Positions 33,897 through 41,539 of a stretch of DNA of 41,539 nt are shown piece after piece. Below the pieces are notes generated by a model. That model ran no database searches. It saw only the letters and a list, made by a program, of their open reading frames with translations, and was not told where the DNA came from. This DNA is from Planctomycetota bacterium (GTDB lineage Bacteria > Planctomycetota > Phycisphaerae > Phycisphaerales > UBA1924): NCBI GenBank assembly GCA_023432465.1, contig JAEYUO010000055.1, positions 1 through 41,539 on the forward strand, written 5' to 3'. The position numbers were made by a program, and so were the translations under genes. The stretch's first letter is position 1, and each line of letters begins with the position of its first letter.

Positions 33897-34865
33897 ATGA
33901 CCTCATCTTCTTCCCCCGCATCACCCGCGCCGCAGGCCAAGACCTGTGTCCGCTGCGGCACCGACTGCAACGGCAAGCCGCGCGTCAAGGACCAGCAAGG
34001 CAGATACACCTGCCAGCCCTGCGTGGACAAGCTGCACGCGCAGCGGGCGGCGGCAAAGCCGAGGCAAGGCGGCGGTGCGCCGCGCGCGGCGGCAGTCGCC
34101 GAGCCGAGCGAGCCCGAGGGATTCGATGTGTTCGACATCGCTCCTGATCCGGGCGCGTCGAAGACCGCACCCTGCCCAAGCTGCGGAGTACCAGTGAACG
34201 AGAGCGCGGCGGTGTGTGTCTCGTGCGGGTACAGCAAACAGCTCGGCCGTGTGTTGAAGCCCAGCGACACGCCCAGGGCCGAAGACCTGCCCCGCGGCAA
34301 ACGTATCGAATGCAAAAAGTGCGGATACGACCTTCGCGGGCTGAAGACGGCGAGGTGCCCAGAGTGCGGGACGATCAACGCGAATCCGTCGCGGCGGGAT
34401 CGCGACCGGGAGAACTCCGCCGCGGCCGCTCGGGAGGCGTATCTCAAGCCGCTGATCTACTTCGTTGTGGGATTTCTGGGTGTGTGCCTGATCCAGTTGA
34501 CTCAGATCGGCCCGGGCGCGGTGGTCTTGTACGGCATCGGCTATGCGATCCAGGTTCCGATCGGACTTGCGGTGTTCTGGGTCTGCTGCCTGGTGTGGAT
34601 CGGCTTCGACGCTCCCATTCACCTGACGGCGCTTCGACTCGCGGGGATCTACGCCCTGGTGGACTTTGCCGGTTCGATCCTCGGCTTCATTCCGATCATG
34701 GGCGGCGCGATCGGCTGGATCGTGTCCCTGTTTATCTACGTTGGTCTGTTGATGGACCTGCTGGAGATGGACTTGCAGGACACGGTCATCGTCGCGCTGC
34801 TCACTTCGCTCGTAAAGACTGTGATCGCGATCTTCGTGATTGTCGCAATCGCGAACGCGTTTTAG
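33897..34865 (+). CDS. Multi-zinc-ribbon membrane protein
   Basis: The 322-residue protein starts at ATG 33897, seven bases after GGAGG. It carries three cysteine modules in its soluble N-terminal half: CVRCGTDCNG...CQPC (about 17-42), CPSCGVPVNE...CVSCGY (about 93-112) and CKKCGYDLRGL...CPECGT (about 139-159). The membrane half (about 185-322) has four or five helices and resembles Yip1-type membrane proteins in layout only. The third ribbon is the same kind as at 8674 and 32571. The stop codon overlaps that of ada on the other strand. Confidence 0.75.
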   Translation: MTSSSSPASPAPQAKTCVRCGTDCNGKPRVKDQQGRYTCQPCVDKLHAQRAAAKPRQGGGAPRAAAVAEPSEPEGFDVFDIAPDPGASKTAPCPSCGVPVNESAAVCVSCGYSKQLGRVLKPSDTPRAEDLPRGKRIECKKCGYDLRGLKTARCPECGTINANPSRRDRDRENSAAAAREAYLKPLIYFVVGFLGVCLIQLTQIGPGAVVLYGIGYAIQVPIGLAVFWVCCLVWIGFDAPIHLTALRLAGIYALVDFAGSILGFIPIMGGAIGWIVSLFIYVGLLMDLLEMDLQDTVIVALLTSLVKTVIAIFVIVAIANAF

Positions 34866-35995
34866 TGTTGTCTGCGAGCGCCGAAGAGGGCGTTGCCCGC
34901 CATGGCACGCTCGTGTTCCAGCAGCCACTCTTTGCGCCAGATGCCGCCGCCATAGCCGGTGAGCGTGCCATCGGATCCGATCACGCGGTGACACGGGATC
35001 AGGATCGCGAGCCGGTTGTCGCCATTGGCCCGCGCGACAGCACGTGTGGCGGTCGGCCGACCGATCTGCCGTGCGATGTCCAGATACGAGCGTGTCTCGC
35101 CGCTCGGGATCGCTTTCAGAGCGTCCCACACCCGGGCCTGAAACTCCGTTCCGGGCGCTTCGAGCTTTGCGGTGAATGTTGCGCTCCGCCCGGCGAAGTA
35201 CGCATCGAGCTCCTTCTTCAACTTGTCCAGGTGGTTGTTCGTGCCCGGCCGCACGATCCCCGCCACGCGACGCCGCAGGGTTGCGATCTGTGTCGCCAAT
35301 GCGCGGCGATCGACAAACTCCAGCAGCGAAACGCCTGCATCGCTCGCCGCGGCGAGCATCGGGCCCAGCGGCGTCTCGATCCAGCAGGCGACCAGTTCAC
35401 GCGGCGGTTCACCCTCGGCTCCGCTGCGAGTTGCCGATCCTGCCCGTGAGCGTGCTTTGCCTGGCGCTGCGCCGAACACTTCCTCAAACGCCTCGCGGAA
35501 TCCGCTCTCGGACTGATACCCCGTCTTCGTGGCGGCGCGGCCTACGGTCGTGCCTTCGCGGAGCATCTTCATCGCCTCTCCCATCCGCCGCGCCCGGCAG
35601 AACGCCTGAAACGTCATCCCGTAGTGTGCCCTGAACCATCGCGAGGCCCGCTCGGGCGCGATGCCCAGTGCCCGCAAGTCATCCGCCGTGACACGCCGAT
35701 CCGCGCTCGCCTCGAGCGCGGCCACCGCACGCTCAACCCACTCCGGGCGCGAACCGCCGAGATCGAGCGGCCTGCACCGCTTGCACGCGCGGTACCCGGC
35801 GTGCATGGCCTCCCGCGGCGAGGCAAAGAACTCCACGTTCTCCCGATGCGGCTTCTTTGCGCCGCACCCGGGCCGGCAGAAGATCCCCGTCGTACGGATC
35901 GCGGCGACGAACACACCATCGAACGAGGTGTCGCGGCCGACCAGAGCGGCGAACATCTCGTCTTCGGTTGGGCGTGCTTGGAGCGTCAGCGACAT
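34862..35995 (-). CDS. ada: Ada: methylphosphotriester/O6-methylguanine methyltransferase and transcription activator
   Basis: This 377-residue protein has the full Ada architecture. The N-terminal zinc domain has C40, C44, C71 and C74 in TTGIFCRPGCGAKKPHRENV and ACKRCRP; C40 aligns with the residue methylated from phosphotriesters. An AraC-type helix-turn-helix follows (about 85-180). The C-terminal alkyltransferase has LIPCHRVIG with the acceptor C335. It repairs alkylated DNA and, once methylated, should activate its own regulon. No ribosome site precedes ATG 35995, but GACAAT ends 6 nt upstream. The 3' end overlaps the convergent zinc-ribbon gene by 4 nt. No alkB or alkA neighbours are seen. 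Confidence 0.94.
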   Translation of the reverse strand: MSLTLQARPTEDEMFAALVGRDTSFDGVFVAAIRTTGIFCRPGCGAKKPHRENVEFFASPREAMHAGYRACKRCRPLDLGGSRPEWVERAVAALEASADRRVTADDLRALGIAPERASRWFRAHYGMTFQAFCRARRMGEAMKMLREGTTVGRAATKTGYQSESGFREAFEEVFGAAPGKARSRAGSATRSGAEGEPPRELVACWIETPLGPMLAAASDAGVSLLEFVDRRALATQIATLRRRVAGIVRPGTNNHLDKLKKELDAYFAGRSATFTAKLEAPGTEFQARVWDALKAIPSGETRSYLDIARQIGRPTATRAVARANGDNRLAILIPCHRVIGSDGTLTGYGGGIWRKEWLLEHERAMAGNALFGARRQH

Positions 35996-36001
35996 ACCCG
36001 T

Positions 36002-36007
36002 ATTGTC
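36002..36007 (-). promoter_or_regulatory. Possible -10 box for a leaderless ada
   Basis: The minus strand reads GACAAT (4 of 6 to consensus), ending 6 nt before ATG 35995. There is no Shine-Dalgarno sequence. In E. coli the methylated Ada activates its own promoter; no A-box match was found here. Confidence 0.3.
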
Positions 36008-36084
36008 GCACCCGCCGCGGCGGATACCACCGGTCGATGGACAGCGAATTCAGATCTGCGAATCGTGGAGAAGGGGCCTCGGTC

Positions 36085-36119
36085 AATCCAAAATCCGCAA
36101 TCCAAAATCCAAAATCAAA
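36085..36119. repeat. AT-rich short-word repeat AATCCAAA
   Basis: Three AATCCAAA copies and two shorter AATCC/AATCAAA variants follow each other in the gap between ada and the glycosyltransferase. Composition is far more AT-rich than the surroundings. The layout resembles the heptamer-type short repeats known from cyanobacteria. Confidence 0.65.
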
Positions 36120-36125
36120 CGCCCC

Positions 36126-37610
36126 TCACCTCGCCACCGTCGCCAGCCCCGCGATCGCCGCGCCATACGCCTGCACGCACTTGGCCGCCGCGCCGTCCCA
36201 TGTCAGCTTGCGGAGCTCGAACGATCCGTGCTCGCGCAGCGTCTGGCTCAGCGGCGGGTGGCGCAACACGGCGACGATCTTGTCCGCCATGTCGTCGATG
36301 TCCCAGAAATCGACCTTCAGGGCGTGCGTCAGCACTTCCGACACGCCCGACTGCTTGCTGATGATGACCGGGGTGTCGTTGCGCATCGCTTCGAGCGGCG
36401 CGATGCCGAACGGCTCGGACACGCTGGGCATGACATAGCAATCCGCCATGCGGAAGACTTCGTCGACCTGCTTGCCGCGGAGGAAGCCGGTGAACGAGAA
36501 GCGGTGGCCGATCCCGAGCGCGGCGGCTTCTTCGATCGACCGTGTATACATGTCGCCGCTGCCGGCCATGATGAACTTGGTGTGCGGGACCTTCTCCAGC
36601 ACCCGCTTGGCGGCGCGGACGAAGTACTCCGGCCCCTTCTGCATCGTGATCCGTCCGAGGAAGAGCACGATCTTGTCGCGGGCCTCGATCCGGTCGGCGC
36701 CCTTGTTGGCGGCGGATTCGTTATCGATCCCGTTGTACACCACACTGACCTTCGCCGGATCGACGCCATATCGCTTTGTGCAGATGCTTTTGGTCAGCTC
36801 GCTGACGGCGATGATCTTCATCGCCCCGTGCATGCCGCGGCGTTCGATGTCGTAGACGCGCTGGTTGGGATGATCCCCCGCGCGATCGAACTCCGTCGAG
36901 TGCACATGCACAACCAGCGGCTTGCCGGTCGCGCGGGCGATCCACAGTCCCGCGGGGAAGGTCATCCAGTCGTGCGCGTGAATCACATCGAAGCGCTCGT
37001 GCCGCCCCAGCGCCACGACCAGACGGGCGTACCGCTCGGCGTTGTCGACCATGTCGCCTTCATACCCCGCGCCCGCGCCGCCGCCGACTCCCGCCGCCAC
37101 GCCATGGATGACCTGCGGGTCCACGCCTTCCGGCCAGACGAGCGGTGCGCCATCCGGCCCGAGCAGCGGCAGGCCGTCGGGTCCGATCGCGGGCGTGCCA
37201 GCGATCGCCGCCGCCGGCCCGGTTCCGCCTGCGCCCCCCTTGGAGGCAAACTCCGGATACGGGCTGGAGAACGATGCCGGCAGCGCGTGGAAGGTCGTTC
37301 GCGCGAACTCGGGCATTGTGTACGAATCGGCGCCGACAAACTGCCCCGCGGCCGCGGTCGAGCCCGGCGTCGCGGCGACCGTTGTCCCCACGCCGGCCCG
37401 AAGCTGCGGCGCATCGGGCGGCAGGGCGCGGATGGCCTCAGGACTCAGCAGTCGAATATGTGAAGATTGGGAGCTGTCAACCGGTTTGGGCAGGATGAAC
37501 ACGACCTCGTGGCCCAGGCGATCGAGCGCCTTGGTCAGGCCGTAACAGGCGGTCCCGAGACCTCCGGCGATGAACGGCGGAAACTCCCACCCGAGCATGA
37601 GGATCCGCAT
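36126..37610 (-). CDS. GT4-family glycosyltransferase (glycogen-synthase-like N-terminus)
   Basis: This is a 494-residue GT-B glycosyltransferase. The N-terminus MRILMLGWEFPPFIAGGLGTA has the GGLG loop typical of nucleotide-sugar glucosyltransferases. The C-terminal domain has NGID, VLFLGRITMQKGPEYFVRAA and the E-x7-E motif SEPFGIAPLEAM. Residues about 65-195 form an Ala/Gly/Pro-rich insertion, including a GPDG-x-PL-type tandem, that is not part of the usual fold. It follows the 162-residue hypothetical gene by 3 nt, so the two form an operon. It may make glycogen or a surface glycan; the substrate is not determined. Confidence 0.87.
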   Translation of the reverse strand: MRILMLGWEFPPFIAGGLGTACYGLTKALDRLGHEVVFILPKPVDSSQSSHIRLLSPEAIRALPPDAPQLRAGVGTTVAATPGSTAAAGQFVGADSYTMPEFARTTFHALPASFSSPYPEFASKGGAGGTGPAAAIAGTPAIGPDGLPLLGPDGAPLVWPEGVDPQVIHGVAAGVGGGAGAGYEGDMVDNAERYARLVVALGRHERFDVIHAHDWMTFPAGLWIARATGKPLVVHVHSTEFDRAGDHPNQRVYDIERRGMHGAMKIIAVSELTKSICTKRYGVDPAKVSVVYNGIDNESAANKGADRIEARDKIVLFLGRITMQKGPEYFVRAAKRVLEKVPHTKFIMAGSGDMYTRSIEEAAALGIGHRFSFTGFLRGKQVDEVFRMADCYVMPSVSEPFGIAPLEAMRNDTPVIISKQSGVSEVLTHALKVDFWDIDDMADKIVAVLRHPPLSQTLREHGSFELRKLTWDGAAAKCVQAYGAAIAGLATVAR

Positions 37611-37613
37611 CGT

Positions 37614-38102
37614 TTACTCGTCCTCATCCGCGGCGTCCATGTCCCCCAGTCGCCGGAAGCACGCCTCGTACGCCAGCAGGCACTTGGCCGAGATCCCCGC
37701 CGCATCCGGCGCATCCGCGCCGATCGGCAGCGGCGAGCGGAATGTGTAGAGCTTGTCCGGGCTGCGGAAGTGCTCGAACGTCAGGGTGCTCCCCTCATAC
37801 CCGACGTCGTACAGTTCCTCGTCGAGCAGCTCTTCGAGCTTGTCCCCGGTGTTCACCAGGTGAGCCTCGATCGACTGGCTGAGCCAGCGGTTGTCCGTCA
37901 CCAGCGAGACCCACAGCTGCCCGGCCTCCTCAAACAGGCGATACTCCGCCGGTTCCGCGGAGTTCTTCGCCGCGCACACCAGCATCGGGGGGTTCTTCTT
38001 CACCTCCACGGGGCCGAACACGTCTGAGCGGCTCGCAACGGTACCAACCGCCTCAAACAGGCGGATCGCGGCGGGACTGGCTGGGGCTGGTGAGGTGGTC
38101 AT
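37614..38102 (-). CDS. Hypothetical protein coupled to the glycosyltransferase
   Basis: The 162-residue acidic protein starts at ATG 38102 and has no signal peptide or membrane segment. Visible segments include IRLFEAVGTVASRSDVFGPV, EYRLFEEAGQLWVSLVTDNR, WLSQSIEAHLVNTGDKLEEL and a DMDAADEDE tail. The beta-then-helix pattern recalls small YbjN/CesT-like chaperone folds, but that is only an impression. The gene ends 3 nt before the glycosyltransferase start, so they are co-expressed. Confidence 0.65.
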   Translation of the reverse strand: MTTSPAPASPAAIRLFEAVGTVASRSDVFGPVEVKKNPPMLVCAAKNSAEPAEYRLFEEAGQLWVSLVTDNRWLSQSIEAHLVNTGDKLEELLDEELYDVGYEGSTLTFEHFRSPDKLYTFRSPLPIGADAPDAAGISAKCLLAYEACFRRLGDMDAADEDE

Positions 38103-38258
38103 GGTGGGGGAGGGCTGGATCGGGCGAGAGTTTAGGCGCGGGGGATGGGGATGACGGCCCGCCAATCGGCCTTCCGGCTGGAGCTTCCGCTGCCAACGCC
38201 AAGGACCGGGGTTCGCAGCCGAGGCCACTGGGAAGGTTTGCTTTACTTACCGCCGCCA

Positions 38259-38280
38259 CTGGTAAAGCAGGCTTTACCAG
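38259..38280 (-). terminator. Perfect inverted repeat downstream of the DUF1501 gene
   Basis: A 10-bp perfect repeat (CTGGTAAAGC / GCTTTACCAG) with a 2-nt centre lies about 22 nt after the DUF1501 stop, forming a 9-bp stem with a 4-nt loop. A further GCTTTAC at 38240-38246 can pair with the first arm instead. It probably ends the DUF1800-DUF1501 transcript, though there is no T-run. Confidence 0.5.
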
Positions 38281-38301
38281 CGAGCCGTCGGCTTGTGCGC
38301 C

Positions 38302-39633
38302 TCACCCCACCAGCCCGACAGTCTTGAACTCGTGCTGCGGCAGCACCGCCTTGATGTTCTCGTTGCCGAGGAAGTTGCCCACCACCTCGCCCAGCACATC
38401 GCGGAAGTCGGTCGTGTGCTGAAGATCGCGGCGTTCGTGGAGTTGATCGGGCGCGAGCCCCGGCCACTTGCTGACGACTTTGCGCGATGAGGAATCTCCG
38501 GAAGCCCTCGCCGCGGCGTGGCCTCGCTGCACGGCCCCGCCCACGAGGAACATGCAGTTTGCCCATCCGTGGTCCGTGCCGCCGGTGCCGTTCTCCGCTG
38601 CGGTCCGGCCAAAATCGGTCAGTGTCGCCACCAGCACATCGTTCATGCGGTCGCCCAGGTCGCGTGTGAACGCCGCCACCGCATCGCCAAGCTGTTGAGT
38701 CAGATCGCCGAACGTCCCCGTCCCGCCGCGGCCCTGATACTGGTGCGTATCCCATCCGCCCAGGCTCACCTCCACCACCTCCAGCCCCAGGTCCGCCTTG
38801 ATGAGCCGCGCAACCTGCCGGAGCTTGTCGCCCAGCGGAGTCCTCGGGTACTCCGCAGCGGGCTTGTACTCCTTGGAGGTCACCGCGCGGAGTTGATCCA
38901 GCCCGTCGAGCGTCGTGCCCGCGGTCTGCGCGAGCAGATCCCGAGCGGCGTCTCGCTCGCCGGCTCCGGCCGCTCCGGCAACGCCGTACGCGTGCTCGAG
39001 CGCGGCCGCGACAGTCTTGGGGTCCACTCTTCGCGATGCGGGCAGCGTCAGGTCATCGAGCCCTCGCACCGCAAATGCGGACGCCTTGCCCTGCATGATC
39101 CGCGGCAGCGTGTCGCCGACCGAGATCGCGCGCAGAACCGCTCCTTCCTTGCCCATCGACGTTGCGAGGTGCCGGTTCAGCCAGCCGTCGGAGTTGATTG
39201 TGTTCCCCGCGACGCCCGTCTCCCACGTGTCCTGTTCTTCGAAGTGCGAACGTGTGTTGCGGTCATAGCCCACCGCGTGCGCAGCGACGGCGATGCCGTC
39301 ATCAAACAGCGGCTTCATCGCGCTGAGTCGAGGGTTCAGCCCGAAGTATCCATCGAGGTCGATCGCACCGGCCCCCGCTTCGCCGCTGCTGACGCCAGGC
39401 TTGGGCACTGCCAGCGAGCGTCGCAGCGAGTAGTAGTGGCTGTCGGCGTGCGGAACCACGAGGTTCAGGCCGTCCGCCCCGCCGCGGAGAAAGATGCACA
39501 CCAGCGTGCGACCGGCCGTGACTGCCCGGGGCCGCAGACCCAGCGTCCCCGCCGCGCCGAGAGCAGGGGCCACGCCCAGGTACGTCAGCGCTGCGCCGGT
39601 CGATTGCAGGAAGTAACGTCGTGTGAGGTGCAT
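38302..39633 (-). CDS. DUF1501 protein (sulfatase-like fold, Tat-exported)
   Basis: The 443-residue protein begins MHLTRRYFLQSTGAALTYLGVAPALGAAG, a Tat-type signal with RRYFLQ. LVCIFLRGGADGLNLVVPH, SHFEEQDTWETG, SLGGWDTHQYQG and a late DFGRTAAENGTGGTDHG are the motifs of DUF1501, which has an alkaline-phosphatase/sulfatase-like fold. It follows the DUF1800 gene by 14 nt; ATG 39633 has GGAG upstream. The pair is widespread in Planctomycetota and other phyla; its role is unknown. An upstream in-frame extension lies inside the DUF1800 gene and is rejected. Confidence 0.92.
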   Translation of the reverse strand: MHLTRRYFLQSTGAALTYLGVAPALGAAGTLGLRPRAVTAGRTLVCIFLRGGADGLNLVVPHADSHYYSLRRSLAVPKPGVSSGEAGAGAIDLDGYFGLNPRLSAMKPLFDDGIAVAAHAVGYDRNTRSHFEEQDTWETGVAGNTINSDGWLNRHLATSMGKEGAVLRAISVGDTLPRIMQGKASAFAVRGLDDLTLPASRRVDPKTVAAALEHAYGVAGAAGAGERDAARDLLAQTAGTTLDGLDQLRAVTSKEYKPAAEYPRTPLGDKLRQVARLIKADLGLEVVEVSLGGWDTHQYQGRGGTGTFGDLTQQLGDAVAAFTRDLGDRMNDVLVATLTDFGRTAAENGTGGTDHGWANCMFLVGGAVQRGHAAARASGDSSSRKVVSKWPGLAPDQLHERRDLQHTTDFRDVLGEVVGNFLGNENIKAVLPQHEFKTVGLVG

Positions 39634-39647
39634 GGGGAATCTCCTGC

Positions 39648-41539
39648 TCACTTCATTCCGGCTTCGGGGAGTTGCGCCACAAACGTCGCAACCGCCCGGA
39701 TACGCTCTTCGCGCTGACCCGTTGTACCGGAGAGTACGTCGCTCGCCGCGGCGAAGGACGGCTCTCCGAGAACCCTCCCGGTGAGGCGAAGCGCGATGGA
39801 ATCGATGATCTGCCGGGCTTCCTGCTGGCTCGGAGCATCCCGCTTCCGGTCCACGTATCGCAGTTCCCCCGGAACCAGCGCCGCGAGTTGCCATTCCGCC
39901 CGCCGCGCGAGACGCCACCGCTGCAGCATGGCGTTGGAGGACATCGAATCCGCATCCGCCTCGGGGTAGCCGTCGGGCGTGGGGCGTTCAAACAGGCCTT
40001 GCCCCGATGACTGCAAGAACTCACCGACCGCGTGCGCGTTGGTCTCGCCGGTCACACGCGCCATGCGAACGCCGAAGTCCAGCGGGTGGGCGATACGAGG
40101 CTTCGTCGCCTCGCGCCAGAACGCCGGGTGCTGCGCCATCTCGCGGATCACCGCCTGCATCTCGCCGCTTGTTCGGATGAATGTGCTCGCCAGATCTTCC
40201 ACGAGGCCTTCCGGCGCGGGCGTGCAGCAGTAGTGCTCAGCGAGCTTGCGGCAGATGAGCCTCGCGGTCGAGGGGTGCGATGCGAGCAGTTCGAGCGCGG
40301 CATCTACCCGCGCGAACCGGTCCCGCGCGGGCGTCTCGGGGAACGCAAAGCCGAGCACAGCGCGTTCGCGCGGGTCGCTCAGCTTCGGGTCAAATCGGAA
40401 ACGCTCGACCGCGACACCCTGACCGCCCGGCCCGGCGCGGCCGTCGGCGTGCCCCGCGGTGCTCCACCCGGTCAGGATGCACGCAAGGTTGGTCACATCT
40501 TCCTGCGTATAGCCGCCGTGCACGCCGAGGGTGTGCAGTTCCATGATCTCGCGTGCGTAGTTCTCATTGATGCGTCGCACATACGACCGTTCCTGATCCA
40601 GGTACCGCAGCATCGCGGGGCTCGTTGCGCTGGCCCGGAGCAGTTCGGCGAACGGTGCAACCCCCAGCCGCGAGAGCGACTCGTGCTCATCGGCCTTCCG
40701 GCGGCCCTCGGTCTTGCGGATGTAGGTTGAAAAGTGATTCTGCGTCCACAGCACAAACCGCGATCGAACCGGATTGGGCGTTGTGAGCGTGTGCGACAGC
40801 ACGCGCCGCACGACGTCATATTCGCCACTGCCGTTCGGGAAGCGCACCGAGGCAAGCCCCATCGCGGCCTGCTCGCCCTCGGGCTCGAGCGTCGCGCTCA
40901 GCGACTGCATCAGGTACTCGTCCACGCCGCGCACGAGAATCTCTGCCAGGTCGCGATGGCTGGGGCCGAAGCCGAATCGGTCGAGGATGATCACCGCCCG
41001 TTCATACTCGGTCGGGAGCGCGGGGCGCTCGGGCAGCACTTCAATCTCGCGAGCGGGCGAGTCGAACGTCGTCCAGTCGTGGTTCCACGCGCGGATGCTG
41101 AGCGTATGTCGCCCGGGTGATAGACCCACAGCCGAATACTGCAAGACAAACGGACCTGTCCGCCTCGCCGTATCCATCACCATGCCCGAGGGTTGCCCAT
41201 CGATCAGCAACTCCAGCTTGCGGACAAGCGTTGCGCTCGTGGGTTCCACCACCACCGCGCCCTGCCTGAATACCTCTGAGACTCCAGCGCTGTCGCGCGG
41301 GAAGGTGATTTTCACCTGCGGTTGAACGCCCGTTGCGGCAGTGGGGAGAATGCGTGGAGCAAGAGGCGACACGAGCGAAACCGCCGCGAGCCACGCGTTG
41401 CGGTCCCCCTTGCCCTCCTCATACTTGTCATTGACGAACGACACCAGCAGACGCTTTGGCCCGCGCGAGAGCTTCAGCGGCTCCTTGAGTTCTAGTTCGT
41501 GCGGTCCCCACCAGTTCGTCGGCACGCGCAGGCTGGCCC
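39648..41539 (-). CDS. DUF1800 protein with N-terminal CBM60-like segment, 5' end missing
   Basis: This reading frame is open to the right window edge, so the true start lies outside. The visible 630 residues begin with WGPHELELKEPLKLSRG and RLLVSFVNDKYEEGKGDRN, the latter matching the N-D-x-Y...GDRN pattern of Ca-dependent xylan-binding (CBM60-like) domains. An Ig-like part (about 70-165) follows, then the DUF1800 domain with RSRFVLWTQNHFST, NENYAREIMELHTLGV and HPLDFGVRMARVTGE. DUF1800 is of unknown function and normally pairs with DUF1501, as here. Secretion and carbohydrate binding are inferred. Confidence 0.9.
   Translation of the reverse strand, partial: ASLRVPTNWWGPHELELKEPLKLSRGPKRLLVSFVNDKYEEGKGDRNAWLAAVSLVSPLAPRILPTAATGVQPQVKITFPRDSAGVSEVFRQGAVVVEPTSATLVRKLELLIDGQPSGMVMDTARRTGPFVLQYSAVGLSPGRHTLSIRAWNHDWTTFDSPAREIEVLPERPALPTEYERAVIILDRFGFGPSHRDLAEILVRGVDEYLMQSLSATLEPEGEQAAMGLASVRFPNGSGEYDVVRRVLSHTLTTPNPVRSRFVLWTQNHFSTYIRKTEGRRKADEHESLSRLGVAPFAELLRASATSPAMLRYLDQERSYVRRINENYAREIMELHTLGVHGGYTQEDVTNLACILTGWSTAGHADGRAGPGGQGVAVERFRFDPKLSDPRERAVLGFAFPETPARDRFARVDAALELLASHPSTARLICRKLAEHYCCTPAPEGLVEDLASTFIRTSGEMQAVIREMAQHPAFWREATKPRIAHPLDFGVRMARVTGETNAHAVGEFLQSSGQGLFERPTPDGYPEADADSMSSNAMLQRWRLARRAEWQLAALVPGELRYVDRKRDAPSQQEARQIIDSIALRLTGRVLGEPSFAAASDVLSGTTGQREERIRAVATFVAQLPEAGMK

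Noticed and set aside
1..41539. CRISPR array, prophage or transposase genes
   Set aside because: No regularly spaced direct repeats with unique spacers, no Cas, integrase, transposase or phage structural protein was seen on either strand.

Overview
The window is a GC-rich chromosomal segment of a Gram-negative bacterium. It is most likely a member of the Planctomycetota, probably near the class Phycisphaerae. The taxonomic inference rests on four things: the DUF1800/DUF1501 pair, several membrane proteins with an N-terminal C-x2-C-G-Y-[DE]-L-R-G-L zinc ribbon, bactofilins next to a pseudopilin operon, and a PEP-CTERM-like surface protein. No marker gene such as rRNA is present, so the assignment is an inference. 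I saw no rRNA, tRNA, CRISPR array, insertion sequence or prophage. The density of core metabolic genes suggests ordinary chromosome.

Left part (1-11963): a deoxyhypusine-synthase-family protein (probably homospermidine synthase-like), a secreted coiled-coil protein, class III fructose-1,6-bisphosphatase, a HAF-repeat PEP-CTERM-like protein, arginine decarboxylase SpeA, a zinc-ribbon membrane protein, a RelBE-like toxin-antitoxin pair, an aromatic amino acid hydroxylase, and two small genes.

Centre (11978-26518): a 12.4-kb minus-strand operon. In transcription order it encodes a sensor histidine kinase, a STAS protein, a GspE/PilB ATPase, GspF/PilC, PilM, PilN, PilO, a GspB/PilP-like protein, a GspG-like major pseudopilin and four further pseudopilin-like proteins (GspH/FimT, PilW/GspJ, PilV/GspI and PilX/GspK types). 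Many junctions are 1-4-nt start/stop overlaps. Together they look like a mixed type IV pilus / type II secretion machine. No secretin or prepilin peptidase is in the window. Divergent from it on the plus strand are a second GspG-like pseudopilin, a bactofilin, and a bactofilin-like protein with an N-terminal zinc ribbon.

Right part (26522-41539): a secreted Pro/Ala-rich then Tyr/Cys-rich protein with a TPR-like tail, a DevBCA-type ABC exporter (permease, ATPase, membrane-fusion protein), IspD, a zinc-ribbon membrane protein overlapping a small lipoprotein-like gene, another zinc-ribbon membrane protein, Ada, a hypothetical gene coupled to a GT4 glycosyltransferase, and a DUF1800-DUF1501 pair whose first gene runs off the right edge.

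At smaller scale, several genes without a Shine-Dalgarno sequence have a -10-like hexamer ending exactly 6 nt before the ATG, suggesting leaderless transcripts. There are also a large imperfect inverted repeat at 1249-1344, a structured leader before the major pseudopilin, and two intergenic short-word repeats. The many long antisense reading frames are high-GC shadows and were not annotated.
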